Notes: generated by a model not told the origin, from the letters alone. Shown: positions 23,285-34,532, counted from the first letter of the stretch. The stretch: DNA of 64,000 nucleotides from Tolypeutes matacus (GCA_026826555.1 JAKSZT010017954.1:6976556-7040555), one strand, 5' to 3'. Numbers and translations are program-made.

Positions 23285-23990
23285 GCCCGACCTGGATGGG
23301 TGGGGCGGCTCTGCGTGCCCGGCCCGATCAAGCTCGCCTCGCCGTAGGGGCTGCGGGGCTGCGGGGCTGCGGGGAGCCGCCCCTGCCTGCCGGGATGGCG
23401 GGGCTGGCTGGAGGCAGCACGCACTCTGCCCGCGAGGCCGCGGGAACCCGCGCCGGCACGCCCGGAGCTCGCGCGCCGCAGCCAATCCGTTCGTGCACCG
23501 CGGGTGACCGCCCCCGGGCCGGGGAATAAATTGCCAAGTTCCCCCCCCCCCTGCGGGTCCCTTTGCTCGCTGCCGGGTTTCGGTCTTCTGGGCTAATTAG
23601 GAAAGCCTGTCATGAGGAGCGAGGAGGTCCTCGGTGCAGCGCGGGCCGAGGAGGGGCGGGGAAGGGCGGTGCACGCCTCGCGGCCGAGGCGCCGGTGAGT
23701 CGCGGGGAGGCTGTTAGCGGCTCCTCGCCCGCCGCCGCCTGCCCGGAGCTCTCCCGGCGCCGCGGGCCAGGGCTCCTTCCAGCCGCGGGCGTCGTGCCCG
23801 ACAAGTCGCCCAGGCGCGCCCCGGCGGGGCTGGGCGGACTGTGCTCGCGACACGGGAGAGGCCGGGGCAGGCTGGCCCCGGCGGGGGTGCCGGGCGCCTG
23901 CTGTCCTCAGACCGCCATTTGGGATCTCCGGTGGCGGAGATGCAGCGTCTGCCGAACCTGCCCCGCGCCCTGGACGTGCACCTCAACACC
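23285..23990. promoter_or_regulatory. CpG island, probable promoter
   Basis: GC content and CpG frequency rise abruptly against an AT-rich, CpG-poor background; many CG pairs are visible throughout 23285-23910. Within it are a GCGGGGCT tandem (three units, about 23346-23372), a CCAAT box (AGCCAATCCG, 23480-23489), a TATA-like GAATAAATT (23523-23531), a C-run at 23540-23551 and YY1-like motifs (GATGGCGG near 23394; CCGCCATTT at 23912-23920). CCAAT and TATA spacing favours plus-strand transcription starting near 23550-23560. It is the only promoter-like locus in the window. The gene it serves cannot be named from this sequence. Confidence 0.75.
23552..23694 (+). other. Hypothetical first exon at the CpG island
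   Basis: This exon is inferred. It would start about 25-30 bases after the TATA-like GAATAAATT and end at a consensus splice donor, GCCG|GTGAGT (donor at 23695-23700). It holds one ATG at 23611, with G at -3, opening a 28-codon frame (MRSEEVLGAARAEEGRGR...) that continues across the donor in phase 2. It may equally be non-coding 5' UTR. A second strong donor, GTGG|GTAAGT, lies at 24128-24133 and could end a longer alternative exon. No downstream acceptor or exon can be assigned in this window. Confidence 0.35.
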
Positions 23991-24139
23991 TAAGGGCCAC
24001 CTTTCCTGGAGACTTTGAACTATGTTTTCTGGAAACCCGGAGACCGCGTTGTTGTAGTTTGGCTTTTGCGTCCTCCTCAAGTCGGCTTTGGGATTCTCTG
24101 GCTCCCTGGATCCGCCCTTTCTTGTGGGTAAGTCTCCCC

Positions 24140-26795
24140 TGGATCCCAGCACCAGGAACCCACCCCAAGGGACATCAGCCTTTAAAATCTCCGCTGGATA
24201 AAGAGGACCTAACTCCTGACCACGTAAGGGCTCTCAGATTCCACCTTTCCTCTGATGGGGAGAAATAGAATTCCATGGCAGAATTTTCTTTAAGCACATT
24301 GTCTGATAGGATTGGCAATTACTAACCAGGAAAATGAGTAGCAATTAGGAGTTCAGTAATAAATGGAAGTCCATTGTCCTAATTGAGTGGAATTACTGAC
24401 GGGTAATGGCAGCACTGAATTCTTCAGTTTAATTAAGAGTTTATATCATTATGGTGCACTTTTTATTTCTTGGGGGAGCCATGGGTTAGAAATTAAGTAA
24501 CCAGTGTGATGGTTAAGAGAACCCCATTTAATGGATAAGTAACCAGTGGGTTGAAATAAATGTGGGTGCCTTGCTTATATAAGGTAGGCGAATTCCTGAT
24601 AAAGGGATGTGCCAGCTTGGGCCAAGCAAGACATTCTTTCAGTTGCCCTGATAAAAATCTGAATGATTTAGACATTATTAGGCAGTCTCTGGAACAGGCA
24701 CACAGAAATCAGGTTGTTTCACAGACAGCAAAGCTCAGTGCTCCCCTGCAGTGGTATTAACCCCGATTTGTGCTTTCTGGAACTGTGTTTTGCAGTCCCC
24801 CAAACGAAATGAGTAGGTCATTTGAGAGTGTTTTCCTGTCTGGGGTTTTTGCATGAAAAAATCTCATGATTGGCTGTTAAGCTGTAAATGTTGATAGCTG
24901 AAGGGGGTGGGTGAGCTTCGCTGAAGTTATTACTCAGCCTCAAAGCACAGTGAGGGTGTAGGTGTGCAATTTGTTTGGGAACTAATCTGTAATTATAAAG
25001 ATGTTATTTTCCTCTTTGGTGGTGTATTGTTTCCTTTACTATTATGTTCTCAAGAAATTGTTCCCCTTGTGGGAAGCAGTGAAACCGGCGAGAAGTCCCT
25101 GCCAGAGGATAATTCTCTTATATCTTTGGTGTAAGTTTCTGGGAATCCTTTTAACCCTGCATTGGGAATGTTGTTTATTTTCATAAGACACTCCAGTAGG
25201 TTTGGAAATAAATAGGTTTTGAGTACACTGGTAAATAATTAGCACTCCAAATAACAATATTTGTGCCATTCTATACCTTGTTACCTTGTCGTCTTTTTCA
25301 AGGTCAAGATTTTCAACAGGATGATCAGGGAGTTCCTCCTCTGGAGAGCATGCATATCACTCTTCTCAGGGAGCACCATTAAAGTTGCATTTCACTCCAG
25401 AAGAGACAGCATGTGTCAGTGATGGAGCAATGCATCTTTAATGCTGCATGGATTTTAAAGTTTGCCAAGCACTTTGGGAACTTATTCATAAGTCCTCTTT
25501 GCTAATGAGGGAAAAGCAGATGTCAAAGGAGGTTCGCGATATGTGCTTCTTCCAGGTGCTTTACAGGTTCCTGGATGTGGAATGTGGAAGTGACTTGATG
25601 CTATGCCTAGTGGTACCAACCTGAATCTTAAGCACTTACCTGCTTTCCTTTTCCTCCCCCACCCCCTTTTGGCATTACTGCCATGAGAATCTAGTGAAAC
25701 TGTAGCAAATACCTCTTCTATGTCCTTCCAGAGCCAGTGCTTCCCAATGTGGGCTTACTTTACTGGTTGTCTACTCCTTACATTCTGCCAAAGCACAACA
25801 GACACCTACTCCTTTGATTTTTCATCAAGTTGTACAGCAGGCAGATTTCTGAACACACAACATAGAGAAAGAGAGAGACTTGTAACATTCCAAGAATGGA
25901 GAATTGCCAAGTTGTATAACTTTTTATAAATTATTAAATAACACATCTTCATATTGCCCCTTTTTTCCAAAGCATTCAACTTGTATAACAGCTAGATAAA
26001 GTAACATAGACGGTCTAGGATTGCTATCCCCTCACAAATGCTGTACTGGTTTAGCCCCATACTTCAGCCCACCCCAGAATTTTCTCTGACCAGTGGGTGT
26101 TTGGCAGGATGGTATAAAAATTTCCTTCTGTGATAACATCTTTAAGATTTGTTTCCAAACTCGATTTATTTATGACCTATGAGTCTGCTTCCTGTGCATT
26201 TGTCTAAAATCATCTAAAGCCTGAATAGATAGAAAAACTGAGAGACAGGTTCTAGGGCTCCCAGCAAGTTAGGAGCAAATCCAGTTTAAAAACAAGTTTC
26301 CAACTTTTCAACCAAAGATCCAACCTGGAAACGACACAAACTGGCTTCTAAGCCCATAGAATGCATTGCTTATCGAAGGGCAGAAGCACTGGAAAAGATG
26401 GCAGCCACAGTCCCCACTTGTGTTTTCTTCACCTTCCTTTCCACTGTCTTGGGTTCCCTGAATAGGCCGGGTGGTGGTTATCAGTTACCACTTGTCTGCA
26501 ATTGCACAATGCAGATTACTCACTTCTACCCAAGTACTGCCCTGAAGCCATACTGTAACAAGAGTATAAAGTAACCCTCAAGTTGGTCTTGGCCCCCATC
26601 CAAGGGGATTAGCTACTGGAAGTACCTGAAAGGCCTTGTTGAAATACATTCACCTATAACCCAGTTCCATGGCCCAGATCTCAAGGACAGGGTAATCATC
26701 AGTGTCTTTTTGTGACCTATTAAATGTGCTGTCTTTCTCTCTTTGTACTTGACCTGATGCTCATAGTCTTCCCATGATGGAATCAGAACAGTACT
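24140..26795. other. Unique non-coding DNA downstream of the CpG island
   Basis: Apart from the candidate element at 24285-24480, no repeats or genes are clearly recognised. The sequence is AT-rich, and short frames such as 25001-25186 have no domain. If the CpG island drives plus-strand transcription, this would be first-intron sequence. Confidence 0.5.
24285..24480. promoter_or_regulatory. Candidate conserved enhancer-like element
   Basis: A repeat-free block rich in homeodomain-type cores: 'ttggcaattactaaccagga', 'tagcaattaggagttc', 'gtcctaattgagtggaatta' and 'ttcagtttaattaagagttt'. It lies within 1 kb of the CpG island. The density of TAATT/CAATTA words is unusual, but the enhancer role is inferred. 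Confidence 0.4.
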
Positions 26796-26809
26796 TAGAG
26801 GTCGTCCAT

Positions 26810-26945
26810 GCCCGTGCTCAAACTGTGGTCCATGGATTGGCAGCATCAGCATCATCTAGAAGCTTGTTACAAATGCCGAATCTGTCCCCAGATTTCTTGA
26901 ATCAGAATCTGCATTTTTAACAGATCTCTAGGAGATTTGTATGCA
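26810..26945 (-). mobile_element. MER5A-like fragment (minus strand)
   Basis: The reverse-complement order of MER5A is visible: 'gctcaaactgtggtccatgg', 'gcagcatcagcatcatctag', 'aagcttgttacaaatgccga', then 'cttgaatcagaatctgcatt'. It is diverged and truncated. Confidence 0.75.
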
Positions 26946-26949
26946 TTAT

Positions 26950-27255
26950 TTCAGGTTGGGTTCTCCCGTGAGCAGACTCTTTAGATGGAGTTTGGCAAGC
27001 AGAATATTTATTAAGGAATGCCCTTGGGATCAATACCTGTTAGAGGGAAGAGGAGAGAACAGGAGTGGATTGGGAGAGGGAGATGTCAAGCTAGAATACA
27101 GGCTCGGCAACAGCCTCTACTATAGGGAGCAGGGAGCTCCAGAGCTAGGTGAGCCCTTCAGAGTTGTCTCATGTTGGACTGAGATGGCCAGGCCTTTATG
27201 TGCCCTCCTGACGGCACTTGTAGCAACTGGAGCAACAAGTCCTTCATTGTGCAGC
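26950..27255 (-). repeat. LTR-like fragment
   Basis: On the minus strand, a TATA-like CATAAAG (about 27198) precedes an AATAAA signal (plus 'tattta' near 27006-27012) by roughly 190 bases. The 3' edge 'gagaacccaacctgaa' is near 26950. This order suits a small MaLR/ERVL-type LTR. No clean termini are seen. Confidence 0.35.
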
Positions 27256-27309
27256 ACATCACAGGGTCTACCATGCACATTAAAGTTTGACGAAGCACTG
27301 CTCTAGGCT

Positions 27310-27480
27310 GGTAGTTCTCAAAGTGTGTCTCTAGACTAGCAGGACCTTTAGCACAGGGAGCTGCTAGAGATGTAAATTCTCCAGCCCTACCCCAGGCCAC
27401 TAAATCAGAAACCCAATAACCTGTGTTTCAACAAATTCAACAGGTGACTGTGCCACATGCTCAATTCTCAGAAGCCCTGC
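27310..27480 (-). mobile_element. MER5A-like element (minus strand)
   Basis: The sequence starts 'ggtagttctcaaagtgtgtc' and continues with 'gctagagatgtaaattctcc', 'ccaggccactaaatcagaaa', and an end resembling 'gctcaattctcagaagccct'. It follows the reverse complement of the MER5A consensus. Confidence 0.8.
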
Positions 27481-27489
27481 TGGAGGGCA

Positions 27490-28372
27490 GCCTTTTTTCT
27501 TTTCTTTTCTTTTTTATAATAGCTTTATTGCACTAGAATTCATATTCTGTCTCTATAACCAAATGCACCATTTTAAAGTGCAGTAGTAATTTTGGACATA
27601 TTCACAGGGTTGTACAACCATCACTACTAATTCCAGAATATTTTCATCCCTTCAAAAAGAAACCCTGTACTTATTAACAATCTCTCCCCATTCCTCCCTT
27701 GCCCCAGCATCTGACACCACTAATCTCTTTTCTGTCTCTATGGATTTGCCTGTTTTGGACATTTCATATAAATAGATTCATGCAATAGGTGGCCTTTTAT
27801 GTTTTGCTTCTTTCGCTTAGCATAATGTATCTAAGATTCATCCATTTTGTAGCATCCATCAGTATTTCATTCCTTTTATGGCCAAATAATATTTCATTGT
27901 ATGTATATGACATATTTTGTTCACTTGATGAACATTTGGGTTGTTTCTACTTTATAACTATCATGAATATTGCTGCTATGAATAATTCATATCCAAGTTT
28001 TTGTGTGAACATGGGTTTTCAGTTCTCTTAGTTATTCTATATCTAGGATTGGAATTGCAGGGTCATATGGTAACTCAACGTTTCACTTTTTGAGGAACTG
28101 CTGAATTGTTTTCCAGAGTGACTGCACCATTTTACATTCCCACCAGTAGTGTGTAAAGGCTCCAATTTCTCCACCTCCTTACCATCACTTGTTATTGTCT
28201 GCCTTTTTGATTCCTAGCCATTCTAGTGGGTATAAAGTGGTATCTCACTGTAGTTTAGATTTGCCTTCCCTAGTGGCTAATGGCGTTGAGCATCTTTTAT
28301 GTGCTCGTTGGCCATTTGTTTATTTTCTGTGGAAAAATATCAGATCCTTTGTAGGGCAGCTGTTTATTCCTT
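27490..28372 (-). mobile_element. L1M-type LINE 3' fragment (minus strand)
   Basis: A minus-strand 3' UTR and ORF2 C-terminus. On the plus strand, 'ataatagctttattgcacta' and 'acaaccatcactactaattc' are followed by the antisense C-terminal block ('ttgatgaacatttgggttgt', 'attgcagggtcatatggtaa', 'ttccagagtgactgcaccat'). It is older and more diverged than the L1s at 4.1 and 13.9 kb. The left end is a CTTTT-rich run. Confidence 0.88.
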
Positions 28373-28374
28373 AA

Positions 28375-31300
28375 GAAATTCCCTCGGGTGTCTGCTGTAT
28401 GTCTTGCCCATGGCAGGTGCTTTAGGAGTTATAAAAGAAGGCCTAGGATGTGGTCTTTAACCTCTGGGAAGTTCCAGGTGTATGTGGAACAGTGAAAGAA
28501 GAGGATAAGAGCACACTGTCAAGGGCTAGCTTGAAGAGGTTCACATTCTATTGTAAAGCGTGTTACGAAAAGCATCGTGTGGGTTGCTGGAACAGAGTAA
28601 GTTAGGGTTGCAGAGAGACTTTGCAGAGACTAGAGGCTGCTGATGAAGGCTTGGGATGTTGAGAGGACCAAGAAAAGGGTTAGTAAGAGGGGACAGGAAA
28701 TCATGGGTGGAACTTCCACATAGCATTCTTGTTTTATTGAATTCACACACCAGTAAGAGTGTATCTTTAGGAGGAGAACTCAAAAGCCCAGGATTTCCTT
28801 AAGGATTATGCCTCTTACCAGCTTCATAAAGAAGAAGCAATCCACCTGTTTCTTCATCTGTACAAGTGAGTAACAACAATCCTCCCCTCCCCTGTTTAGC
28901 ACAGTTGTTGTAAAGACCCGTTGCAACACTATGCAGGCAAGTGCTGGAAAAGTGTGATTCACCTTATATCACAGGTGAGAAGAAAGTTCACAGGTATCCC
29001 CAAAGAGTGTCTGACTCCCTGTTAGCAGATCCCTGGATCACAGTGCCAGGTCTCTCCCAACCCCCCAGGGCAGGTGCCTCTCTCAAGGTAGGTAATACCT
29101 GAGACTACAGGGCGAGTCCTCAGGGTTTCCCGGCAGCTTCTTTTTACGGTTGCAAAACACCATAAATATGGAATATTGAGGCAGCAGCACTTCTGAACAC
29201 CTCCAGAGGTTTTAAAGCAAAGCTTTGTGAAGCTCTCACCTAGCAAGGGTCTTTGCGCCTGTGCCACCTTCCGCTTGGACCATGCCGTATAATATAGAGA
29301 GTGCTCTCACAGCCGTATAGGGGAGGAATCCCAAGCTCCTGGGAGGGACTTGGCCAGTGTCATGGGTTAGACTGCAGCATGGCCAGGACTTGATCCCTGG
29401 CCCACCAACACCTGGCCCAGTACCCTCGCCTGGGAATTTTTCTTTACAGGTTGCTAAGGATTAATGATGGGATGCTTTGATTCATGGTCTATAAGTGGAT
29501 CCTCTCCCAGGCGGTTGAGCTCTCATGATAACCATGTATTCATGTTTGCTTGTTGTCGCAGCCGTGTGAGTTCCATTGTGGTAAAATATTCCAAACGCTT
29601 TGAATCTCATTGAAGAAAAGTGTTTCAAAAATATGCAGAGAGGTTGGAGTATTAGGATATTTCTCAAACGTGTTTAAATTCTTACTTTCTTCCAGGAGCC
29701 ATTGAGTAGACCGGTTAATAATAAGGGTATTTAAGTCACTGTATCTTGAGCAAATCGATACATAAACTGGAGACCACATAATTCAAAACCTGTGTCTTAA
29801 ATAGTGCACACACTAGAATCATCACTTTCTTTCGTGTATCTCTAAATGAGCTCTCTAAAATGTGCCCTGTCTTAGGTAAAGGATGTGTCCTGACCAGTCG
29901 TGTATGGGTCAGGTTTAAGTCCTTTGAACCCTACTTTAAATTCACGAGGGATACATCCTCAGAAAAAGCAAATCTTCTGATGAAATGAAGAATGATGTGT
30001 GAAACAAATTATTCTGTCTTACCCATTCATTTCTTCTGTAAATCAGAATTATTATGTATTTTTCTTTAAAGCTAGTTATATCTATGTAGAATATTTCTGC
30101 ATGTTTCTCTTTATTTTGTTTTGCCTTTGCTTGTGAAGAACAGAGAGTGTTGGAATCATAGACATATATTGGAGGTGGCAGGATGGGCAAAAGTGACATT
30201 TTACCCTGTCACTTTTTTTTAATGCCAAGGAGGCAAGAGAATGGATATCCTGTAAGTTCCCCAGTATTCATTTGATGAAGAGTTTTTCAGTGAAAATTTC
30301 TTCACCTACATTCTTCCCACTGTCTGTGTGCCAGACACCCAGTCACCTTTGGCTGACGATCCTGCTTGGTTAAACTCTGGACAGCACTGCACCTTTGGAG
30401 AAGCTTATCAGCAGATTAACATGCCAGGAAAACTGCTTCAGTCTAGAAAATGCCCCCAGTGAAGGCTCCTGTGTCATCCCTGTGGCTTGGCCCATTGGCC
30501 TCCACATTCCCTGCTGCCTTTACTTAGAAATGCCAAGTTAATAGTTTTGGAGACAGGTGCTTCAGAGAGGTAAAAATGCCATCACTTTAAGAAATTAAAT
30601 ATTCCCAACCAGTGTCCTCTAGTCTCCCTGTACCAGATAACACATATGTAAGGCCCTGGCCTATAGGAGGTACCTGACAAATGTTAGTTTTCCTGCCAAT
30701 AGCTGGGCGGGGGGGGACACGGGACGACACTTTACTATTAGGGCAATAATTCTGCCAATAATTTAAATTGCTGCTTTCTTCTCTTAATGAAGAAATGTGC
30801 ATTCAATGATGCCTCCTCCAGTTCTTCTGAAGCAGAGGTAATAATAACTAATATTTATTGAGGACAAGGAGGCAGGTGCTTTAGCACTTTAGCATATTGC
30901 CCCACGAAACCCCTATGGAATAGGCCTATGTAATGATGCTACTGCTTGGGAGGTTATTTTGTCTGATTTTAAACCTGGGTCTCTCTGTAGCACAGTGGTT
31001 TACAGAGTGCCTGGCACACAATAGGAACATACTGTTACATAGTGCAAGGTGAACAAACCAATGGCTGGATGTCTTGAGGCAGTTTTGTTCCTTAGGATAG
31101 TCAATTTAGACAATGTATTCCTCTCCATGGAATGACATTTATCACTTGCCCTTTTATATCTGCACAGAATGAAAGACTTTAGGGACTATTGCTCCATTCA
31201 GTTGCATACTTTGCCCCAGGCTGGCTACAGGGCTGGGGTAGGGTGAGAGCGTGCCGGGGCCAACAGGTGTATACTGGTGATTGTGATCAAAGGAAGGAGA

Positions 31301-31535
31301 CATAGGATGTATGCCTGGCCTAGTGTTTCCTTTAGTTGTTGTAGTTGGATAAAGTAGAGATTTGTCTTGGCTCTGTAGCAGCCATTATAAATAGCAGTAC
31401 CAGGCATATTTGGGTCCAGTATGCTTCATTACCAACATGGTGTTGAAAATGGATCTTTGAAAAGAATTGAAAATGGAGATTTTTAAATTATTTGACAGAT
31501 AACAGTTGCTCCAAGTTCCCACCCTAAAGATGTGA
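28375..31535. other. Unique non-coding DNA with small MIR remnants
   Basis: No genes are visible. MIR-like pieces occur at 28850-28955 (plus; 'ctgtttcttcatctgtacaa'), 29345-29430 (minus) and 30839-31030 (minus; 'aactaatatttattgaggac', then 'gagtgcctggcacacaatag'). A G-run lies at 30708-30717. Short frames here have no recognisable domain. Confidence 0.5.
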
Positions 31536-31539
31536 CTGT

Positions 31540-31765
31540 TCATGGGTATAGAACTATACAATGTCAGAGTTTGAAGGAAATTAAACTGCATCTTGCCTAA
31601 CTCCTCCTTCCTACCCCCCACCCCCTGCTCTCTACACATCTTACTTACAGGGAAATTACGGAGGAAAAAGGGGAACTGAACTTCTCAGGGTCGCAGGACT
31701 AGTCTTTGGCAGGCCTCAGACTAGGGTGGGAGCTCTAACTTGTGCTACCTTCCACTACTCCACGT
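31540..31765 (-). repeat. MIR-related ancient SINE (minus-type text)
   Basis: The order 'caatgtcagagtttgaagga', 'cttgcctaactcctccttcc', 'gaacttctcagggtcgcagg' and 'gggagctctaacttgtgcta' follows the familiar ancient-SINE text that ends 'aaggtcacacagct...aggtctcctgact...'. It is diverged. Confidence 0.5.
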
Positions 31766-31880
31766 CTAGCTACAAGGAATACTGGAGGAATTTGAGTTCT
31801 GTCTTCTACGGTGGGGTGTGGGACTTGACCTGGGAATTTCTCCAAATATGGAAAATCTAATTTAAATGAGTTGCCTGGTT

Positions 31881-32051
31881 ACTGCCACTCTTTTTTTTTT
31901 TTTTTTAACTTTATTTTGTACATTTAATAATTGAAAATATAAACGATTAAAAACTAAAAAGTAAACAGATGAATAAATATATACATTTCTCAATTAAATG
32001 TATGGATACATATAAATTTTTTTTTGAATCAAACAATATACTGCCACTCTT
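31881..32051 (-). pseudogene. Short 3'-end retrocopy with target duplication
   Basis: A 147 bp insert (31893-32039) is bounded by a perfect 12 bp duplication, ACTGCCACTCTT, at 31881-31892 and 32040-32051. Read on the minus strand, the insert ends with AATAAA about 5 bases before a poly(A) run (T at 31891-31906). Its 5' flank reads TT|AAGA, close to the L1 endonuclease site TT|AAAA. These are hallmarks of L1-mediated retrotransposition of an mRNA or LINE 3' end. The 147 bp body is AT-rich with no coding frame. I do not recognise the parent transcript. Confidence 0.82.
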
Positions 32052-32125
32052 AAAGGCTAAAATTAAAATCACATTTGCTAAATGCAGGTCCTCTGGGGCA
32101 CTGAGGGATCTCCTGCTTTGTGGCC

Positions 32126-34061
32126 TTTTTTTTTTTTTTTTTTTTTTTTTGCAATTCTAGAGACACCTTTAATATGAATGAGTGGGAGACAGAGAGAGAA
32201 ATAATTCCACAGTGATGTTCTCAACCATAAATTATTCTTGTGGGGGAAAATATACAACTTCTTACAGATATAACATCAATCACAAGAATCTCATTTTGAA
32301 AAACCAAAAATCTGGGTATAATAGAAAAGAGGCACTTCCAGTATTTTATATACAGTTTGAACTCTATAGCGAGCAAGTTAATGCTTTCCAAACGCAATTA
32401 AGAGCATCAAGTTACTAGATTTATCTATACTTTACAGCATTCTTTAATTAATCTACAAACAAAAAAGGAGAACAAATTTTTAGAAGAAAATAAAGATCAA
32501 TATTTAGAAGTTTAGGAGAAGTAAAAGTAAAATCTCAAAACAAGAACCACCCTTACCTGTGCAATGTGTGCACGGAAGCCCGGCTTCCCTAGGCAGTAGG
32601 GAATATGCATTTAAAATTGAATATGCATTTCATACTCAAATAAAACCTTTGCTCTCCTAGTATTTAATTTGTTTACATATTTTTAAATTTAATAATAAGA
32701 AATTTTACTTTGCTACACATTTAACATGACCTTTGGAAGATACATTTTACCACCTGGATTGCAAATTTCCTGGCAACAGAAAACAATTGCACAAGTGCTA
32801 CATTCTTGTGTTTCACAGACAGTACATATATGTTGCATGCAAGAATAAAGTATGTAAATTCTGAAACAAAGAACTACAACTAAGGTTGAAAGCATGAAAA
32901 TAGTTTTGTGGCAAACTGCAAATCATACCTGGTATCTTATGGAACAACATCAAAAATTCACATCTCCAGTATCAGCAAAACATGGACTGCTAAGTAGTGG
33001 ATATTTCTACAATAAGGCAATCAAATATACAACCCCATATACATTTACTACGGAATCACAGTATGCTTGGGAGTTTCAAATTTTAACACATGAAAATAAA
33101 ATTCCAAATGTGAAACATAAGCACAAAATAGATTCTCTACTCTTTTTAATGTGGGAAGCATACCAAACAACTTAATGATAGATCAATTTAAAAAAATACC
33201 AGCAAACTCTAAGAATCTTAATAAAATGAAATACAAAGGTGCAATATTAGGCCGATATTGGTTTGAAAATACATGGAAATTGTGGACTTCTCTTTTACAT
33301 AGCATTTCCTCTTATACATCATTCTAATTCTTCCCAGTCATCAGTAAGATTACCTTTGCTATGACGTCTAATACTGACCAACTTTCCAGCTGACTTGATG
33401 CTCCACCGGGAGCTGTTTCCTGAGCTGGCCAGGGTAGTATAGTAGAGCCTTTAGTATCATCTTCCCAGGCAGGCCAAGACATTTGGTCACTCAAGGTGTC
33501 ACTTGAATCAGCTGCTACATCGTCAAGGGCAATTTTTGGAGGCTCCCAACCTTCAATCTCATCAGGTTTTTTAGACTGTATATTCTGTTTCAAAACCAAA
33601 TTGTCCCAAAATCCCTATTTCTTCTCTGTCTTCAACTCTTCCTTTAATCGTAAATTAGTGCCCTTAGACTTGGGAGATTTACATCTTTCAAGTAGATGTT
33701 GTTCATCATCCTTATTAAAAAGAGAAGTCACTTCCTTCCAACCTCGGAAACTTGCTCCCTGAACCTGCGCGGCGGCGGGCGGCGGCGGCTTACCCTCGCT
33801 TTGTGTCCTTTTAATCTTTTCTTTTGGTAATGTTTTAGGGTGGTTCCATTAAGTGGGCAAATGGTCCAGATGATGTTTTTCAGGGGCTTCTCCTACTCTG
33901 TGAGTCTTCATTTTCAAAGCATGTGAAGAATTTAGCATAACATTTTCCATTTTCACTAAGGCTAAACCTATAGACGGTGACATATCCACTTTAAAATGGC
34001 ATAAAGCAGCATTTGCCCTTGCCCAATGCTCAATTTTACATTCCTTGGAAATGCAAAGAAG
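32126..34061 (-). pseudogene. TDRP: Processed pseudogene resembling TDRP
   Basis: A minus-strand retrocopy. A poly(A) tail is seen as 25 T at 32126-32150, with an ATTAAA signal at 32168-32173. A 3' UTR-like stretch runs to 33318. The recognisable coding part (about 33319-33790) has a proline/alanine run, then VQGASFRGWKEVTSLF, NKDDEQHLLERCKSPK, an in-frame stop in place of a residue before GFWDNLVLKQ, and KKPDEIEGWEPPK. A frameshift follows KGST, after which another frame gives the C-terminal LVSIRRHSKGNLTDD before the stop. I recognise this as testis development-related protein by memory of the family, not by search. Upstream, 33791-34061 is nearly open in the same frame but I cannot match it to TDRP. 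There are no introns, and the copy is disabled by the stop and the frameshift. No target duplication could be found. Confidence 0.8.
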
Positions 34062-34299
34062 TCATATCTGTTCTGGGTTTTTGGCATTGCCTAGCCACCT
34101 ATTGCAAAATGAGATGAATTGAAAGAATGATCTGAGAGCTAGAACAGTGTGGTATTCGTGTTCACAGGCTGAGTAAGCCAACAGGTACTCAAACAGATGT
34201 CTCACGTGGAAAGATGTCTAACAATACAGCCACCATAACCAGGTCGTATTTACCGTGTGTATGGGTACTCCCGGTACTATACACTGTGTTCATTCATCT

Positions 34300-34341
34300 G
34301 CCCTCCCTCCCTCCCTTCTTTCCTTCCTTATTCCTTTTCTG
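34300..34341. repeat. CT-rich low-complexity tract
   Basis: Repeated CCCT and CCTT units on one strand (pyrimidine tract). It is simple sequence with no function implied. Confidence 0.8.
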
Positions 34342-34532
34342 TAAAAATATAAACCCCTACTGAAATTGACTTCATATACCTTATCTGGAACACTTCTCAT
34401 AAATAATAGAAAATTAGAGTTTGTCTGAGGTCACCTTTCTCAGTCAAACTTTTGTGGTCAAAAGCTTGTTGGACATTGCAGAGATTATTGGAGAAAGTAA
34501 TCCTACAACTTCCAGATCTTTAAAAGTGAGGT

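Noticed and set aside
23563..24018. 151-codon frame across the CpG island
   Set aside because: It begins at a non-ATG codon (TTG) and runs through GC-rich sequence where stops are rare by chance. A consensus splice donor at 23695 lies inside it, so it is not a plausible uninterrupted CDS.
30839..31030. Repeated blocks of similar text through the window considered as a CRISPR array or tandem gene family
   Set aside because: Spacing is irregular, orientation varies, and the blocks match dispersed MIR, MER5A and SINE families. No array exists.
34427..34460. Possible right-hand target duplication of the TDRP-like retrocopy ('tttgtggtc' against 'tttgtggcc' at 32117-32125)
   Set aside because: Only 8 of 9 bases match, and the site is about 380 bp beyond the recognisable 5' end. 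It may be chance.
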